Shown: positions 1 to 9,948, counted from the first letter of the stretch. The stretch: DNA of 64,000 nucleotides from Algibacter mikhailovii (GCF_014651495.1 NZ_BMWZ01000002.1:310001-374000); one strand, 5' to 3'. Translations and numbers: made by a program. The notes: generated by a model from the sequence alone, not told the origin.

Positions 1-182
1 CATGGTTGATTACCATCAATAGGAGCGGTGGTATAACTATGTCGTCCAGTATCATCTATAGCTTCAAAACTAAAAACAAAACTTTGGTCATCAAACAAAG
101 GGTGAGCCCCGTTGAATGTAATTTGACCATAACTTAGCACAACCATACCAAGTATTATTATCGCTTGTATAAAGGTTTTCAT
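1..182 (-). CDS. Secreted protein, N-terminal part only (runs off the window)
   Basis: An open frame starts at the ATG complementary to 180-182 and continues past the window edge, giving about 60 residues. The first 19 residues are a classical Sec signal peptide: MKT, a hydrophobic stretch, then a likely cleavage after SYG before Q. The mature start (ITFNGAHPLFDDQSF) matches no family I recognise. It begins 11 bp after the stop of the collar-domain gene on the same strand, so the two are probably co-transcribed. The export signal is well supported; the function is unknown. Confidence 0.7.
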   Translation of the reverse strand, partial: MKTFIQAIIILGMVVLSYGQITFNGAHPLFDDQSFVFSFEAIDDTGRHSYTTAPIDGNQP

Positions 183-193
183 AATTGCACAGA

Positions 194-787
194 TTAGGAT
201 CTTGATGGAAAAACTCCAACTAGTGCGATAATATAATTAACCGTTCCATAGGGTTGTACTATATTCATAGGTTGACTTCCTCCTGTATTACCTGTTCCTC
301 CTGATTTCATAGTTGTATTAGGCGTTTCTGTAGAATATTCTTTATCTAAGACCTTTGTTCCTCCAGGTACTGCATTTGTAGGATCAGAAGTATTACCATC
401 TTCAGAAACTGCTGGAGCAGCGTAAGGATGGGAATGTACTGGCATATTAGCTACGGTTATAGTAGTTGTTTCAAATCCACCCTTTTGGCCTAAACGATAA
501 GTTGATAAACCCGGACCGTTTCCTGAATGTACCGGCACTCTTCCTCTTAAGTCAGGCAAAGCAAATGTAGTCCGTCCATCGCCACCATATGTTGTACCAA
601 GAATGGAGAACAAAGCTTGATTTTGGCTTATAGGTAAGAGCTGTCCATTACAAAATGCCCAACCTCTTGGCGCAAAATTACCCCCAAACATTTTAATTTC
701 GCCTATAAACCCCTCCTGTTGTGCCATAGAACGATTTGCTAGACCTAGACATAGTAACAGTCCTAAAATGGTAATTGTTTTTTTCAT
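194..787 (-). CDS. Secreted tail-collar-domain protein (microcystin-dependent-protein type)
   Basis: The 197-residue product has a signal peptide (MKKTITILGLLLCLGLA, with cleavage near SMAQ). It is followed by a phage tail collar domain at about residues 27-80, seen in the run GEIKMFGGNFAPRGWAFCNG, in LLPISQNQALFSILGTTYGG and in FALPDLRGRVPVH. The C-terminal half is rich in Gly, Thr and Asn and ends NYIIALVGVFP, as in the MdpB-like family. These proteins occur in phage tails and as free-standing bacterial proteins of unclear role. No other phage gene is nearby, and the signal peptide argues for an exported host protein. It sits 11 bp upstream of another secreted protein gene. Confidence 0.8.
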   Translation of the reverse strand: MKKTITILGLLLCLGLANRSMAQQEGFIGEIKMFGGNFAPRGWAFCNGQLLPISQNQALFSILGTTYGGDGRTTFALPDLRGRVPVHSGNGPGLSTYRLGQKGGFETTTITVANMPVHSHPYAAPAVSEDGNTSDPTNAVPGGTKVLDKEYSTETPNTTMKSGGTGNTGGSQPMNIVQPYGTVNYIIALVGVFPSRS

Positions 788-859
788 GATTATTCATTTT
801 TTGTTAAGAAATTGATTAATAGCTATTTAACCACAAGGAAGGTACATTAAAATTTTCAC

Positions 860-889
860 AAAAAAAACACCTATTTTCAAAACAGGTGT
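860..889 (-). terminator. Intrinsic terminator of the rimP-nusA-infB operon
   Basis: On the minus strand a stem ACACCT/AGGTGT (arms 867-872 and 884-889, with A/T pairs continuing inward) is followed directly by a run of eight T. It lies about 50 nt beyond the infB stop and separates the operon from the collar-domain gene downstream. Confidence 0.8.
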
Positions 890-936
890 CTTTCCAAATC
901 ATATTCACAAAAGTGAATTAGTATGTTATAAGCGCT

Positions 937-3750
937 TTATTTAAGCTTTTTCTTAACTTCCACTTCATGGAATGCCTCAATAATATCGCCTTCTTTAATA
1001 TCATTATAATTCTTAATCTGCATACCACAGTCATACCCCTTAGTTACCTCCTTGGCATCATCTTTAAATCGTTTTAACGATGCCAATTCTCCTGTAAAGA
1101 CAACAACACCATCACGAATTAAACGAATGCCTGAATTTCTAAGAATCTTACCATTAGTTACCATACATCCAGCAATAGTTCCAACTTTAGAGACTTTAAA
1201 CATTTCTCTAATTTCAGCAGTACCTGTAATCTCCTCTTTAACCTCTGGAGACAACATACCTTCCATAGCATCTTTAAGATCGTTTATGGCGTCATAGATA
1301 ATTGAATATGTTCTAATATCAATTTCTTCTTTATCAGCAATCATGCGCGCATTTCCTACAGGTCTAACATTAAACCCAACGATAATTGCATCAGATGCCG
1401 AAGCTAATAACACATCACTTTCAGTAATAGCACCTACACCTTTATGTAGAATGTTCACTTGAATTTCTTCAGTAGATAACTTCTGGAATGAATCCGTTAA
1501 TGCTTCAACTGAACCATCCACATCACCTTTAAGAATAATATTCAACTCTTGGAAATCCCCAAGTGCAATACGACGTCCAATTTCATCAAGCGTAATATGT
1601 CGTTGTGTTCTAACCGATTGCTCACGTTGCAATTGCGCTCGTTTGGAGGCAATCTGTTTTGCTTCACGCTCATCTTCAAACACATTAAACTTATCACCTG
1701 CTTGTGGCGCACCATCTAAACCTAATACAGATACCGGTGTTGAAGGCCCTGCCGCTTCAATATCATTACCCCGCTCATCATGCATGGCTTTAACCTTTCC
1801 ACTGTTTTTACCTGCCAAAATATAGTCACCAACGCGTAAGGTACCAGCCTGAACTAATACTGTAGACACATATCCACGTCCTTTATCTAAAAAGGCTTCC
1901 ACAACGGTTCCTACCGCCGGCTTATCTGGGTTTGCAGTCAGCTCTAATAACTCAGCTTCAAGCAATACTTTCTCTAATAATTCTTTTACTCCTGTTCCTA
2001 TTTTTGCAGAAATATCATGCGATTGCACTTTACCTCCCCAGTCTTCAACCAATAAATTCATATTAGCTAAACCTTCTTTAATTTTCTCAGGGTTGGCAGC
2101 AGGTAAATCCACCTTATTAATGGCAAAAACTATTGGCACTCCAGCAGCCTGTGCATGAGATATAGCCTCCTTAGTTTGTGGCATAATATCATCATCTGCA
2201 GCCGCTACAATTATCGCTATATCCGTTACTTGAGCTCCACGAGCACGCATGGCCGTAAAGGCCTCGTGACCAGGTGTATCTAAAAAGGCAATTTTTTGTC
2301 CATTTTCTAATTCAACACCGTAGGCACCAATATGCTGCGTGATTCCTCCAGATTCACCAGCAATAACATTTTCTTTACGTATATAATCCAGAAGCGATGT
2401 TTTACCATGATCAACATGCCCCATTACTGTAACAATTGGCGCACGAGGTTTTAAATCTTCTGGCTTATCTTCTACTTCTTCAATAGACTCTTCAATATCA
2501 GCAGTAACAAACTCAACTTTATAACCAAACTCCTCAGCAACAATTGATAGTGTCTCGGCGTCTAAACGCTGATTCATAGTAACCATCATACCAAGTGACA
2601 TACATGCCGAAATGATCTGTGTTACACTAACATCCATCATGGTTGCCATTTCACTTGCTGTAACAAACTCAGTTACTTTGATTATTTTGCTTTCAGCAGC
2701 TTCTATTTGCTGATCAATTTCAGTTTGTTCTCTGTGTTGATCTCTTTTGTCTCTTCTGTATTTGGCACCTTTTCCTTTGTTAGATTTACCCTGAAGTTTC
2801 TCAAGAGTCTCTCTAACTTGTTTCTTAACATCTTCCTCAGAAGGCTCCTCTTTTACAATATTACGTCGCCCTTGACCTGGTTTACCTTTAAACCTATCAT
2901 TTCCTCCTGGTCTACTTCCAGCTCCTCCTGGTCTTCCAGATCTTCCTGGTCCACCACTATTTGGCGCTCCAGCTTTGCTAATACGACGACGTTTCTTTTT
3001 TGTAGCGTCGTTAGATTTAGCCTCAGGTTTTTTATCTTCCTTCTTTTTCTTAGGTTTATTGAATTGTGATAAATCAATCTTATCCCCAGAAATTTTAGGT
3101 CCTGTAAGTTTTTGATATTGCGTTTTAACCTTTTCATCAGGAATCACATTACCATCTTCATCTGTTTTCGTAGGCTGTTGTGCCACAGGCTCCTTTGAAG
3201 GAACAGCTTTATCGGCTTTCACCTCTTCTTTTACAATCTTTTCAGCTTGTTTTTGCGCAACAGGTTTCAACTCCAACTTAGGCGCTTTAGCCTTAATCAC
3301 CTCCTCTTTAACAGGGGCTAATTCAGGCGTTTTTACAGGTTCCTCTTTCTTTTCAACAACAGGGGCTTGTTCGATTTTCTTTTCACCACCTAAATCAATT
3401 TTTCCAACTTGCTTAGGTCCTGAAAGGGTTTTTGAAGCTTTTACTACCTCTTCTTGTCTGGCTTTCTCTATGGCTTCCTGTGCTTTCTGCTTTGCTTCCA
3501 ATTCTTTCTCACGTTTTATACGTAAATCCTCCTTTTCCTTAAGCTTAGCTTCACCCACTTCTTGCGATTTCACTTTTTTATTCGCATCCGTCTCAAATTC
3601 ACCTGAAAGCATATTATATGTTTCCTGTGAAATTTTTGTAGTTGGACGCTTCTCAATAGACACGCCTTTTGAATCCAAGAATTCTACGGCACGATCTAGA
3701 GAGATGTTAAGCTCGCGTAATACTTTATTTAATCTAATTGTTTCAGCCAT
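937..3750 (-). CDS. infB: Translation initiation factor IF-2
   Basis: The 937-residue GTPase brings initiator tRNA to the 30S subunit. The N-terminal 340 or so residues are a long low-complexity linker: Lys/Glu/Pro-rich, then a Gly/Arg/Pro-rich patch. The core follows. G1 is GHVDHGKTS at about residue 443, G2/G3 lie in [11 protein letters not shown] and DTPGHEAF, and G4 is NKVDLP, followed by the C-terminal beta-barrel domains. The length is large for the family but normal for Bacteroidota, where the linker is extended. It is the last gene of rimP-nusA-infB, 80 bp after nusA, with a terminator just beyond. The ATG start gives [15 protein letters not shown], a typical IF2N beginning. Confidence 0.98.
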   Translation of the reverse strand: MAETIRLNKVLRELNISLDRAVEFLDSKGVSIEKRPTTKISQETYNMLSGEFETDANKKVKSQEVGEAKLKEKEDLRIKREKELEAKQKAQEAIEKARQEEVVKASKTLSGPKQVGKIDLGGEKKIEQAPVVEKKEEPVKTPELAPVKEEVIKAKAPKLELKPVAQKQAEKIVKEEVKADKAVPSKEPVAQQPTKTDEDGNVIPDEKVKTQYQKLTGPKISGDKIDLSQFNKPKKKKEDKKPEAKSNDATKKKRRRISKAGAPNSGGPGRSGRPGGAGSRPGGNDRFKGKPGQGRRNIVKEEPSEEDVKKQVRETLEKLQGKSNKGKGAKYRRDKRDQHREQTEIDQQIEAAESKIIKVTEFVTASEMATMMDVSVTQIISACMSLGMMVTMNQRLDAETLSIVAEEFGYKVEFVTADIEESIEEVEDKPEDLKPRAPIVTVMGHVDHGKTSLLDYIRKENVIAGESGGITQHIGAYGVELENGQKIAFLDTPGHEAFTAMRARGAQVTDIAIIVAAADDDIMPQTKEAISHAQAAGVPIVFAINKVDLPAANPEKIKEGLANMNLLVEDWGGKVQSHDISAKIGTGVKELLEKVLLEAELLELTANPDKPAVGTVVEAFLDKGRGYVSTVLVQAGTLRVGDYILAGKNSGKVKAMHDERGNDIEAAGPSTPVSVLGLDGAPQAGDKFNVFEDEREAKQIASKRAQLQREQSVRTQRHITLDEIGRRIALGDFQELNIILKGDVDGSVEALTDSFQKLSTEEIQVNILHKGVGAITESDVLLASASDAIIVGFNVRPVGNARMIADKEEIDIRTYSIIYDAINDLKDAMEGMLSPEVKEEITGTAEIREMFKVSKVGTIAGCMVTNGKILRNSGIRLIRDGVVVFTGELASLKRFKDDAKEVTKGYDCGMQIKNYNDIKEGDIIEAFHEVEVKKKLK

Positions 3751-3830
3751 AAATCGCCTTTAATAATACTCAAATATATACATTATACCTCTTAAGGCAT
3801 AACAATCATGCAAAACTGCACTTTTATTTA

Positions 3831-5063
3831 CTATTCTTCAAATTCTTCTTTAAGAATTCTAATGACATCCTTGATGGTTTCTTCTTCCAAATCAGTCCTT
3901 TTAACCAAATCATTAACTTCTTGCTCAAGAATACTTTTGGCTGTATCTAAACCAGCTTTACTAAATTCTTCAATAATCCAGCCTTCTATTTCGTCAGTAA
4001 ATTCTCTTAACTCAACATCTTCTTCAGCACCTTCTCTAAAGACGTCAATTTCATAGCCTGTTAACTGACCTGCTAATCTTATATTATGACCACCTCTACC
4101 AATGGCTTTACTTACTTCTTCCGGCTTTAAAATAACCTCAGCACGCTTTGTTTCTTCATTAAGTTTAATTGAAGTCACTCTTGCTGGGCTTAATGCTCTA
4201 GTAATAAACAATTGCAGGTTATTGGTATAGTTAATAACATCAATATTCTCATTACCTAATTCACGAACAATACCGTGAATTCTTGAACCTTTCATACCAA
4301 CACAAGCACCTACTGGGTCAATTCTATCATCATAAGAATCTACAGCTACTTTTGCTTTTTCGCCTGGTATTCTCACTACATGCTTGATTGTTATTAAACC
4401 ATCAAACACCTCAGGAATTTCTTGTTCAAATAACTTTTCTAAAAACACAGGAGAGCTTCTTGACATTATAATGGTAGGCTTAGCGCCTTTTAATTCTACA
4501 CTATCAATAATCCCTCTAACATTATCTCCTTTTCTAAAGAAATCAGAAGGAATTTGTCTGTCTTTTGGCAAGACTATTTCATTACCTTCATCATCTAACA
4601 AAATTACCGCTCTATGGCGAATATGATGTACTTCGGCAGTATAAATTTCACCTATTAAATCCTTAAACTGCTTATAGATAATGGTATTATCATGCTCATA
4701 AATTTTAGAAATCAAATTTTGACGCAATGCCAAAATAGCTCTTCTTCCTAAATCAATAAGTTTCACCTCTTCAGATACATCTTCCCCTACTTCAAAATCT
4801 GGTTCTATCTTTCGTGCTTCAGTTAACGTAATTTCTTGATTTGGTTCTTCTACTTCACCATCAGCAACAACAATTCTATTTCGCCATATTTCTAAATCCC
4901 CTTTATCTGGATTCACAATGATATCAAAATTATCATCATCGCCAAACTTCTTCTTTAAGGCGCTTCTAAATACGTCTTCTAAAATTGCCATTAACGTAAC
5001 TCTGTCAATTAGCTTATCGTCTTTGAATTCTGAAAATGATTCAATTAACGCGACATTTTCCAT
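3831..5063 (-). CDS. nusA: Transcription termination/antitermination factor NusA
   Basis: NusA binds RNA polymerase and nascent RNA and modulates pausing and termination. The 410-residue protein shows the N-terminal polymerase-binding domain (MENVALIESFSEFKDDKLI), an S1 domain near residues 130-200, and two KH domains (GACVGMKGSRIHGIVREL and KAIGRGGHNIRLAGQLTG). It ends in an acidic tail. It lacks the C-terminal AR1/AR2 repeats of the 495-residue E. coli protein, which is usual outside proteobacteria. The gene lies between rimP (12 bp upstream) and infB (80 bp downstream). NusA could act on the terminator-like hairpin in this operon's own leader, but that is inference. Confidence 0.97.
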   Translation of the reverse strand: MENVALIESFSEFKDDKLIDRVTLMAILEDVFRSALKKKFGDDDNFDIIVNPDKGDLEIWRNRIVVADGEVEEPNQEITLTEARKIEPDFEVGEDVSEEVKLIDLGRRAILALRQNLISKIYEHDNTIIYKQFKDLIGEIYTAEVHHIRHRAVILLDDEGNEIVLPKDRQIPSDFFRKGDNVRGIIDSVELKGAKPTIIMSRSSPVFLEKLFEQEIPEVFDGLITIKHVVRIPGEKAKVAVDSYDDRIDPVGACVGMKGSRIHGIVRELGNENIDVINYTNNLQLFITRALSPARVTSIKLNEETKRAEVILKPEEVSKAIGRGGHNIRLAGQLTGYEIDVFREGAEEDVELREFTDEIEGWIIEEFSKAGLDTAKSILEQEVNDLVKRTDLEEETIKDVIRILKEEFEE

Positions 5064-5075
5064 ATCTCTTTTAAA

Positions 5076-5537
5076 TTAAAATTTAATCATAACTTTTGCC
5101 TCTACAATATCTTGAAAAGGAATAACTGCTTCCTTTTTTACTGTCACTTTTCCTTTACCTACAGGTTTTGGTTCTCTAACCTTCCACTCTAAAGTAATAT
5201 TCTCATCCGTCACTCCAGTAAGGGCACCTTCTAACTCTTCGGTACTTGTTCTTACTTGAAGTGTTCTTTTTAGATTCTTTTTGTATTGCCGCTTATGCGA
5301 AAACACAGCTCCCGCTCCAGCAGACATCACTTCCAAAGAAAAATCTTCTTCTTCTCTATCTAAATTATGTTCAATAGCTCTGCTTATAAACATACAGTCT
5401 TCAACCAAAACGCCTTGATCTCCATCAATTATAACTTTAATATGATTTTCACTGTTAATTGAAAAATCAATAAGAAACAAGTCTGAACGCTCTATTAGCG
5501 CAGTTTCAAGTAGTTCCGTTACTTTTGTTTTAAACAT
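5076..5537 (-). CDS. rimP: Ribosome maturation factor RimP
   Basis: RimP assists maturation of the 30S subunit. The product has 153 residues, the family's normal length. It shows the N-terminal alpha/beta domain (LFLIDFSINSENHIKVIIDGD), the conserved CMFISRAIEHNLD stretch and the SLEVMSAGAG region, where most relatives have SPG. A C-terminal SH3-like barrel follows. It is first in the rimP-nusA-infB operon. The start is ATG at 5537, reached by a leader of about 60 nt that carries a terminator-like hairpin. Confidence 0.95.
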   Translation of the reverse strand: MFKTKVTELLETALIERSDLFLIDFSINSENHIKVIIDGDQGVLVEDCMFISRAIEHNLDREEEDFSLEVMSAGAGAVFSHKRQYKKNLKRTLQVRTSTEELEGALTGVTDENITLEWKVREPKPVGKGKVTVKKEAVIPFQDIVEAKVMIKF

Positions 5538-5540
5538 TTC

Positions 5541-5573
5541 TTAGTATAAAAAGAGGGGACTATCCGTCCCCTC
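5541..5573 (-). promoter_or_regulatory. Terminator-like hairpin in the rimP leader (candidate attenuator)
   Basis: A perfect 8-bp GC-rich stem, GAGGGGAC/GTCCCCTC (5553-5560 and 5566-5573) with a 5-nt loop, is followed on the minus strand by TTTTT and then, 15 nt after the stem, by the rimP ATG. There is no minus-strand gene upstream for it to terminate, because the next gene is divergent. Its reading direction fits premature termination of the rimP-nusA-infB transcript. That it regulates is inference. Confidence 0.65.
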
Positions 5574-5602
5574 ATATTCATTATTTTCGCCTTTCAACGG
5601 TG

Positions 5603-5610
5603 CAAATATA
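5603..5610 (-). promoter_or_regulatory. -7 element of the rimP operon promoter
   Basis: TATATTTG on the minus strand is an exact TAnnTTTG match. Transcription would begin near 5595-5598, giving a leader of about 60 nt containing the hairpin at 5553-5573. The -33 region is only a partial match. Confidence 0.6.
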
Positions 5611-5673
5611 TAATATTTTATTGATTTTTAAAGGAAAAAGTCATAAATTTAGATACATCTTATCTCTAAGAAT

Positions 5674-6498
5674 ATGCGAAAACTACTTGTACCCACCGAT
5701 TTTTCTGACCAAGCTGAAAATGCTCTAAAAGTTGCAGCGCAATTTGCCAGAGAACACCATTGCGAAATTTACCTATTACACATCTTAGAAATCCCTTTGC
5801 AGGAAGTAGACCCTTTAAATTCATACAACGACCTACCAGAGGCTATGTTTTTTATGAAGCTAGCACATAATAGGTTTGAAAAACTCCTAGAAAAACCCTA
5901 TCTAAAAGGCCTTACCATTCATGAAACCGTTGATTTTCACGAAATATTCAAAGGAATTTTTCATGTTTGTCAAAAAAATGAAATTGACCTCATAATTATG
6001 GGTTCTAATGGATCAAGTGGCTTAACAGAAATGCTTATAGGGAGTAATACAGAAAAAGTAGTTAGAACATCTGAGATACCCGTTTTAGTTATCAAAAAAG
6101 AACACGAAGCTTTTACAGTTAAGGATTTTGTGTTTGCATCAGACTTCAAAAACGAAAGTATTCCTTCTTACAAAAAAGCTATTGAATTTGCCAAAAAATT
6201 AAATGCCAAAATACATTTACTTATGGTAAATACGCCAAACAAATTTATTACTACGGAAAGCTCTAAAAGACGCATGAAAATATTTGAAGAGGCCTCAGAT
6301 TTTTCTAATTACACGACAAACATATTTAATGATGTCAATATTGAAAAAGGCATCATGAACTTTGCTCAATCTATTGACGCACAATTAATAGGTATGAGCA
6401 CACATGGAAGACAAGGGATCTCCCATTTTTTTAATGGCAGTATTAGTGAAGATCTAGTAAATCATGCCAAACGCCCTGTGATTACCTTTAAAATATAA
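5674..6498 (+). CDS. Universal stress protein, tandem Usp domains
   Basis: The cytoplasmic 274-residue protein contains two Usp folds, at about residues 1-142 and 149-274. Each has the ATP-binding signature: GSNGSSGLTEMLIGSNTEKV in the first copy and GMSTHGRQGISHFFNGSISE in the second. N-terminal KLLVPTDFSDQAENAL is the usual beginning. Tandem-Usp proteins are common in Flavobacteriaceae, and their exact roles are generally unknown. The gene is divergent from rimP and is followed by a hairpin at 6501-6534. No exact promoter match is seen; TAAATTTA at 5644 is one base off. Confidence 0.9.
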   Translation: MRKLLVPTDFSDQAENALKVAAQFAREHHCEIYLLHILEIPLQEVDPLNSYNDLPEAMFFMKLAHNRFEKLLEKPYLKGLTIHETVDFHEIFKGIFHVCQKNEIDLIIMGSNGSSGLTEMLIGSNTEKVVRTSEIPVLVIKKEHEAFTVKDFVFASDFKNESIPSYKKAIEFAKKLNAKIHLLMVNTPNKFITTESSKRRMKIFEEASDFSNYTTNIFNDVNIEKGIMNFAQSIDAQLIGMSTHGRQGISHFFNGSISEDLVNHAKRPVITFKI

Positions 6499-6500
6499 AT

Positions 6501-6534
6501 AACAAAAGGGGTAACAATTTCTTGTACCCCCTTT
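6501..6534. terminator. Probable terminator after the Usp gene
   Basis: An imperfect inverted repeat (AAAGGGGTAAC against GTACCCCCTTT, with a small bulge) begins a few bases after the Usp stop and lies between convergent genes. It could serve either strand. Confidence 0.5.
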
Positions 6535-6589
6535 AAATTTATCAATAACATCTTTAAGACACTAACTTTTTTTAATGCCCGTAAACCCC

Positions 6590-6612
6590 AAAAAAACCAT
6601 TCCATGGAATGA
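6590..6612 (-). terminator. Palindromic terminator of the T9SS cargo gene
   Basis: A perfect 14-bp palindrome, CATTCCATGGAATG (6598-6611), can fold as a 5-bp stem with a CATG loop. On the minus strand it is followed by a G and a T run. It lies about 30 nt past the stop of the 6640-9690 gene. Confidence 0.45.
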
Positions 6613-6639
6613 GATTTTTTGAATTTGTTACAATACTTT

Positions 6640-9600
6640 TTATAATTTAACAAAGCGTTTTACGCCATGGCCTAAGGTTTTAATAATATATATTCCTGAA
6701 GTCAATTGAGACACATTTAGAGATTTTTTGCTTTCAAATCTTTTTATCTCTTGACCATTAATATTGTAAATGGCCCCAGAAAGTGTTTTATTAAATTTCA
6801 GATTAGTATTTATTACCGGGTTTGGATAAATTCTGAAATCATTCTTAGCAACCTTTTTACTAATACTTAATACAGAATCGCCTATTTGAATGATAGCCAT
6901 TGATCCACTAACCTCATATCCTACTAACAATAAATCTTTTGAATCTGGACTATCGGCAGCAGGCACAAATTTAATAATCTCTGGCGCTATATCTCCAGAC
7001 GTTCTATTTCCCATATAATAGGTAATAAACTCAACATCATTAGGATCTGTGATATCATACATTAAAATAGAACTTTGTCTTTCTAAAGCAATAAAGGCAT
7101 AGGTTTTGCCATCTATTGCTCCAATAGCAATAGCCTCTGGCTCACCACCCTTATCATCAGATCGATCATCTAACCCGCTTTCATCTTCATTAAATAAAGC
7201 TGGTTCTTCTGATGCTATTTTTCGGCCAAACTGGTCGGCACTATCAAACACTAAATTTCCGTATTCATCAAAAATTGAAAATGATCTGGCGCCATAGGAG
7301 TAAATTTGCTCAATCTCACCATCATTATTATAATCACCCGTAGCAGTGGTCGTTTTTAAACGCCCTAAATTCGCATCTGTTTGAAGGGCTGAAGCATCCG
7401 GGTAATATAATGCATTTAAGGTTAAATCTTTCACGCGTTCCTCCTCAGAGTATCCATCATAATCTCTAGCATCACCTTCATTAGCCGTTACAATATAATT
7501 TACACCATTAACACTATATGAAGACACCGCATCTGGCATAAACATGCCCAAGGTAGGACGTTGTGTAATATTAATAGCATCATCTCTATTAGAGGCATCA
7601 AAACCAAAATCATTGGCAAACGAAATAATGCCGAGCACACTATTATCTGTAATTCCTGCTCCAGCTAGGCCAAAGTCGTTATCATTTATTACTGCAATTT
7701 CATTATTTGACAATAGTGCAATACCTTCCGCTTTATCTGACCCCTGATAACCAACAGATGGCAAGTTCAGCACTTTCGTTTTATGAACCGCCAAAATACC
7801 TTCTGCTGCTATTTCATCTGCGGTCAATGCTTCTAATTCTTTTCCGCCATAGTTCCCATTGCCTAGAATATTTGTTGCGTAATTAATATCAATTTCGAAA
7901 ATATACTTTTTCCCTGTTGCCACAGTAGGGCCTTCAGAATCTCGCTCAATAACCAAGAATTTTCCATTTCCAGTATAAACAGCATCTCCCATTTTATCAA
8001 CTCTAGATGAGGCGTAACCAGCATCTCGGTTTCTTTCTAATAAGTATACATATTCACTTACAGGAACGCCAGTATCTGCGTTAACCCCTAAAATTCTAAT
8101 GACATCTGAATTAATTTTGGTTGCACTAGATGGGTTGTACAACGGCGACTGTATAAAGGCATAGATGATATGATTTACTTCATCGTAAGCAATCGCTTCA
8201 AAACCTCTATTCGCTCTGCGTTTAGAATAGACTTCTGGTAATGTTTCAGCGCCGAAGGCTCCAACAGCCTGAGGTGTTGTTCCTAATAATGAGGTTCCAG
8301 AAGGCACATAGCGCTCAATGAGTTGCCCATTAGCTTCAAACTTATATAAGGCTGGTCTGTACTCATCGCACATCCAAAATTTACCGTCCTTATCCATTAA
8401 AACACCTTCAAAATCGCCTCCGTAGGCATCATAGACCAACTCATGATATTCTTCTGAAGCGCCATCAACATAGTCGGCGTGGGTATAGGCTGTGGCCTCA
8501 TCTGTATATGTCACAGGAACCTCATCAAAACCGGGGATATTACCTTTTCCAGTAATAGGTGTAGTTCCATCCTTTCTGGTCAATAAAATTTGATCATCTA
8601 AAGTAATATTGCCTGTATTCTTATTTAAAGTAAATTTTGCTATTCTACCTTGGTAATTAGGCAATTTAAATGGTCTCAAGTTTTGAGAAGAAGCGGGGAT
8701 AACTTCAGCTTTAGCAACCGCAGCATCGTTTGGCCCTCTATCTGGCACGGCATAGAATACATAATTTGTAGCCGTAGAGTTTGCAGCATCATAATACAAT
8801 CCAGAAAAGCCACCCAATGCCACAGCATCCTGACCTCCATCGTAAACTGGAGTTCCTAATGAAGGCCATGCGGATACCAAATCATTAACAACATAACTAG
8901 TAACTGAAGGCGTACCTAACAAATGGTTTTTATAACCAAGAGGTAGAATATCCAAAACAGAATTATTGCTTAAATCAACAACCACCAAAGCATTGTTTTC
9001 TTGACAGTTTACATAAGCTTTTGAGCCATCTTCAACTACGGTTATAAATTCTGGCTCTAAATCTTGAGATACGGTAGCCGCGCCATTATTCCCAAATATT
9101 CTAATGCCTTTATTCTGAAGACTTGCTTTTTTATCATCATAAGCATTAAAATTTATAGGCGTTACAGTCGCCGAAGCAACACCAGCACTTAAATCAATTA
9201 TGGATATTGCTCCTTCAGGATCATTGATGTAATCGCCAGAAGGCTCACCCTCATTCGCGACCAAGAGTTTCATACCGTCAGGAGTAAATGTCAACATATC
9301 TGGCAATGCACCAGCAGTAACTTCATTCACATAAACACCATCCAAATTAAAAAACACAACTTTTCCAGGATTTTGTTTAGGATCGGCTTCAACTGCCACA
9401 GCAACAATACTTCCATTTACCGCGACAGAATTAGGTCCAGCGCCATAAGTTGATAAGTCTACATTTTTTACTAATACAGGAGTAGATGGGTTACTAATAT
9501 CTACTATCGTAAAGCTATTATTTGCAGAATTGGTAAAGAAAGCTTGCTGATTGATTACATCATAGGCTACAGTTTCAGCTGAACCTTCAGTATTGGTCTC

Positions 9601-9690
9601 ATAATTCGATAAAAACTGCAAAGGGTTTTGGGCCTGAACAGCAGTAAAACATAATGCTAGTACACTAGCAAAAAAAGTAATTTTTTTCAT
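6640..9690 (-). CDS. Secreted choice-of-anchor I protein with a phytase-like domain and T9SS sorting domain
   Basis: The 1016-residue protein is exported and probably placed on the cell surface or released. Residues 1-20 are a signal peptide. A beta-propeller-like region of the choice-of-anchor I type follows (SNYETNTEGSAETVAYDV; FTPDGMKLLVANEGEPSGDY) and resumes after the middle domain (PDAVSSYSVNGVNYIVTANE). The middle, about residues 270-620, resembles the 'esterase-like activity of phytase' family (FEGVLMDKDGKFWMCDEYRP; NRGFEAIAYDE). The last 75 or so residues form a T9SS type A sorting domain: FRIYPNPV, then GAIYNINGQEIKRF, LTSGIYIIK and a terminal VKRFVKL. No catalytic activity can be asserted; phosphate-ester scavenging is a possibility. 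It is monocistronic. Confidence 0.85.
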   Translation of the reverse strand: MKKITFFASVLALCFTAVQAQNPLQFLSNYETNTEGSAETVAYDVINQQAFFTNSANNSFTIVDISNPSTPVLVKNVDLSTYGAGPNSVAVNGSIVAVAVEADPKQNPGKVVFFNLDGVYVNEVTAGALPDMLTFTPDGMKLLVANEGEPSGDYINDPEGAISIIDLSAGVASATVTPINFNAYDDKKASLQNKGIRIFGNNGAATVSQDLEPEFITVVEDGSKAYVNCQENNALVVVDLSNNSVLDILPLGYKNHLLGTPSVTSYVVNDLVSAWPSLGTPVYDGGQDAVALGGFSGLYYDAANSTATNYVFYAVPDRGPNDAAVAKAEVIPASSQNLRPFKLPNYQGRIAKFTLNKNTGNITLDDQILLTRKDGTTPITGKGNIPGFDEVPVTYTDEATAYTHADYVDGASEEYHELVYDAYGGDFEGVLMDKDGKFWMCDEYRPALYKFEANGQLIERYVPSGTSLLGTTPQAVGAFGAETLPEVYSKRRANRGFEAIAYDEVNHIIYAFIQSPLYNPSSATKINSDVIRILGVNADTGVPVSEYVYLLERNRDAGYASSRVDKMGDAVYTGNGKFLVIERDSEGPTVATGKKYIFEIDINYATNILGNGNYGGKELEALTADEIAAEGILAVHKTKVLNLPSVGYQGSDKAEGIALLSNNEIAVINDNDFGLAGAGITDNSVLGIISFANDFGFDASNRDDAINITQRPTLGMFMPDAVSSYSVNGVNYIVTANEGDARDYDGYSEEERVKDLTLNALYYPDASALQTDANLGRLKTTTATGDYNNDGEIEQIYSYGARSFSIFDEYGNLVFDSADQFGRKIASEEPALFNEDESGLDDRSDDKGGEPEAIAIGAIDGKTYAFIALERQSSILMYDITDPNDVEFITYYMGNRTSGDIAPEIIKFVPAADSPDSKDLLLVGYEVSGSMAIIQIGDSVLSISKKVAKNDFRIYPNPVINTNLKFNKTLSGAIYNINGQEIKRFESKKSLNVSQLTSGIYIIKTLGHGVKRFVKL

Positions 9691-9915
9691 TCTTTTTTGA
9701 TTCGATTAATTTATCCTCAAATGAATGAATTATAAAAAACCTCAATATTACCTTAAAATTATTTTGATGTAAAGCATGAGACTGAAGTATTAAATTAAAG
9801 CTATGCCAAACTTCAAAACATTAAGCCTATATTAAGAAAGCATGATTAACAATTGGATTTGTAATTAATTAAAGAAAAAGCACAAAGACAGTAGAAGATT
9901 CAATTTTGACCCAAT

Positions 9916-9947
9916 AAAAAAGTCTTCCTTAAAAAAGGAAGACTTTT
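9916..9947 (-). terminator. Terminator of tRNA-Gln
   Basis: AGTCTTCCTT and AAGGAAGACT (9921-9930 and 9935-9944) form a perfect 10-bp stem with a 4-nt loop. A/T pairs extend it, and on the minus strand a T run follows. It begins two bases after the tRNA 3' end. Confidence 0.9.
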
Positions 9948-9948
9948 G

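Noticed and set aside
194-787. Prophage remnant suggested by the tail collar domain
   Set aside because: There is a signal peptide and no integrase, capsid, terminase or lysis gene in the neighbourhood.
2707-3137. Two overlapping frames on opposite strands inside infB
   Set aside because: They lie in the low-complexity linker of IF-2, where simple codon repeats keep other frames open.
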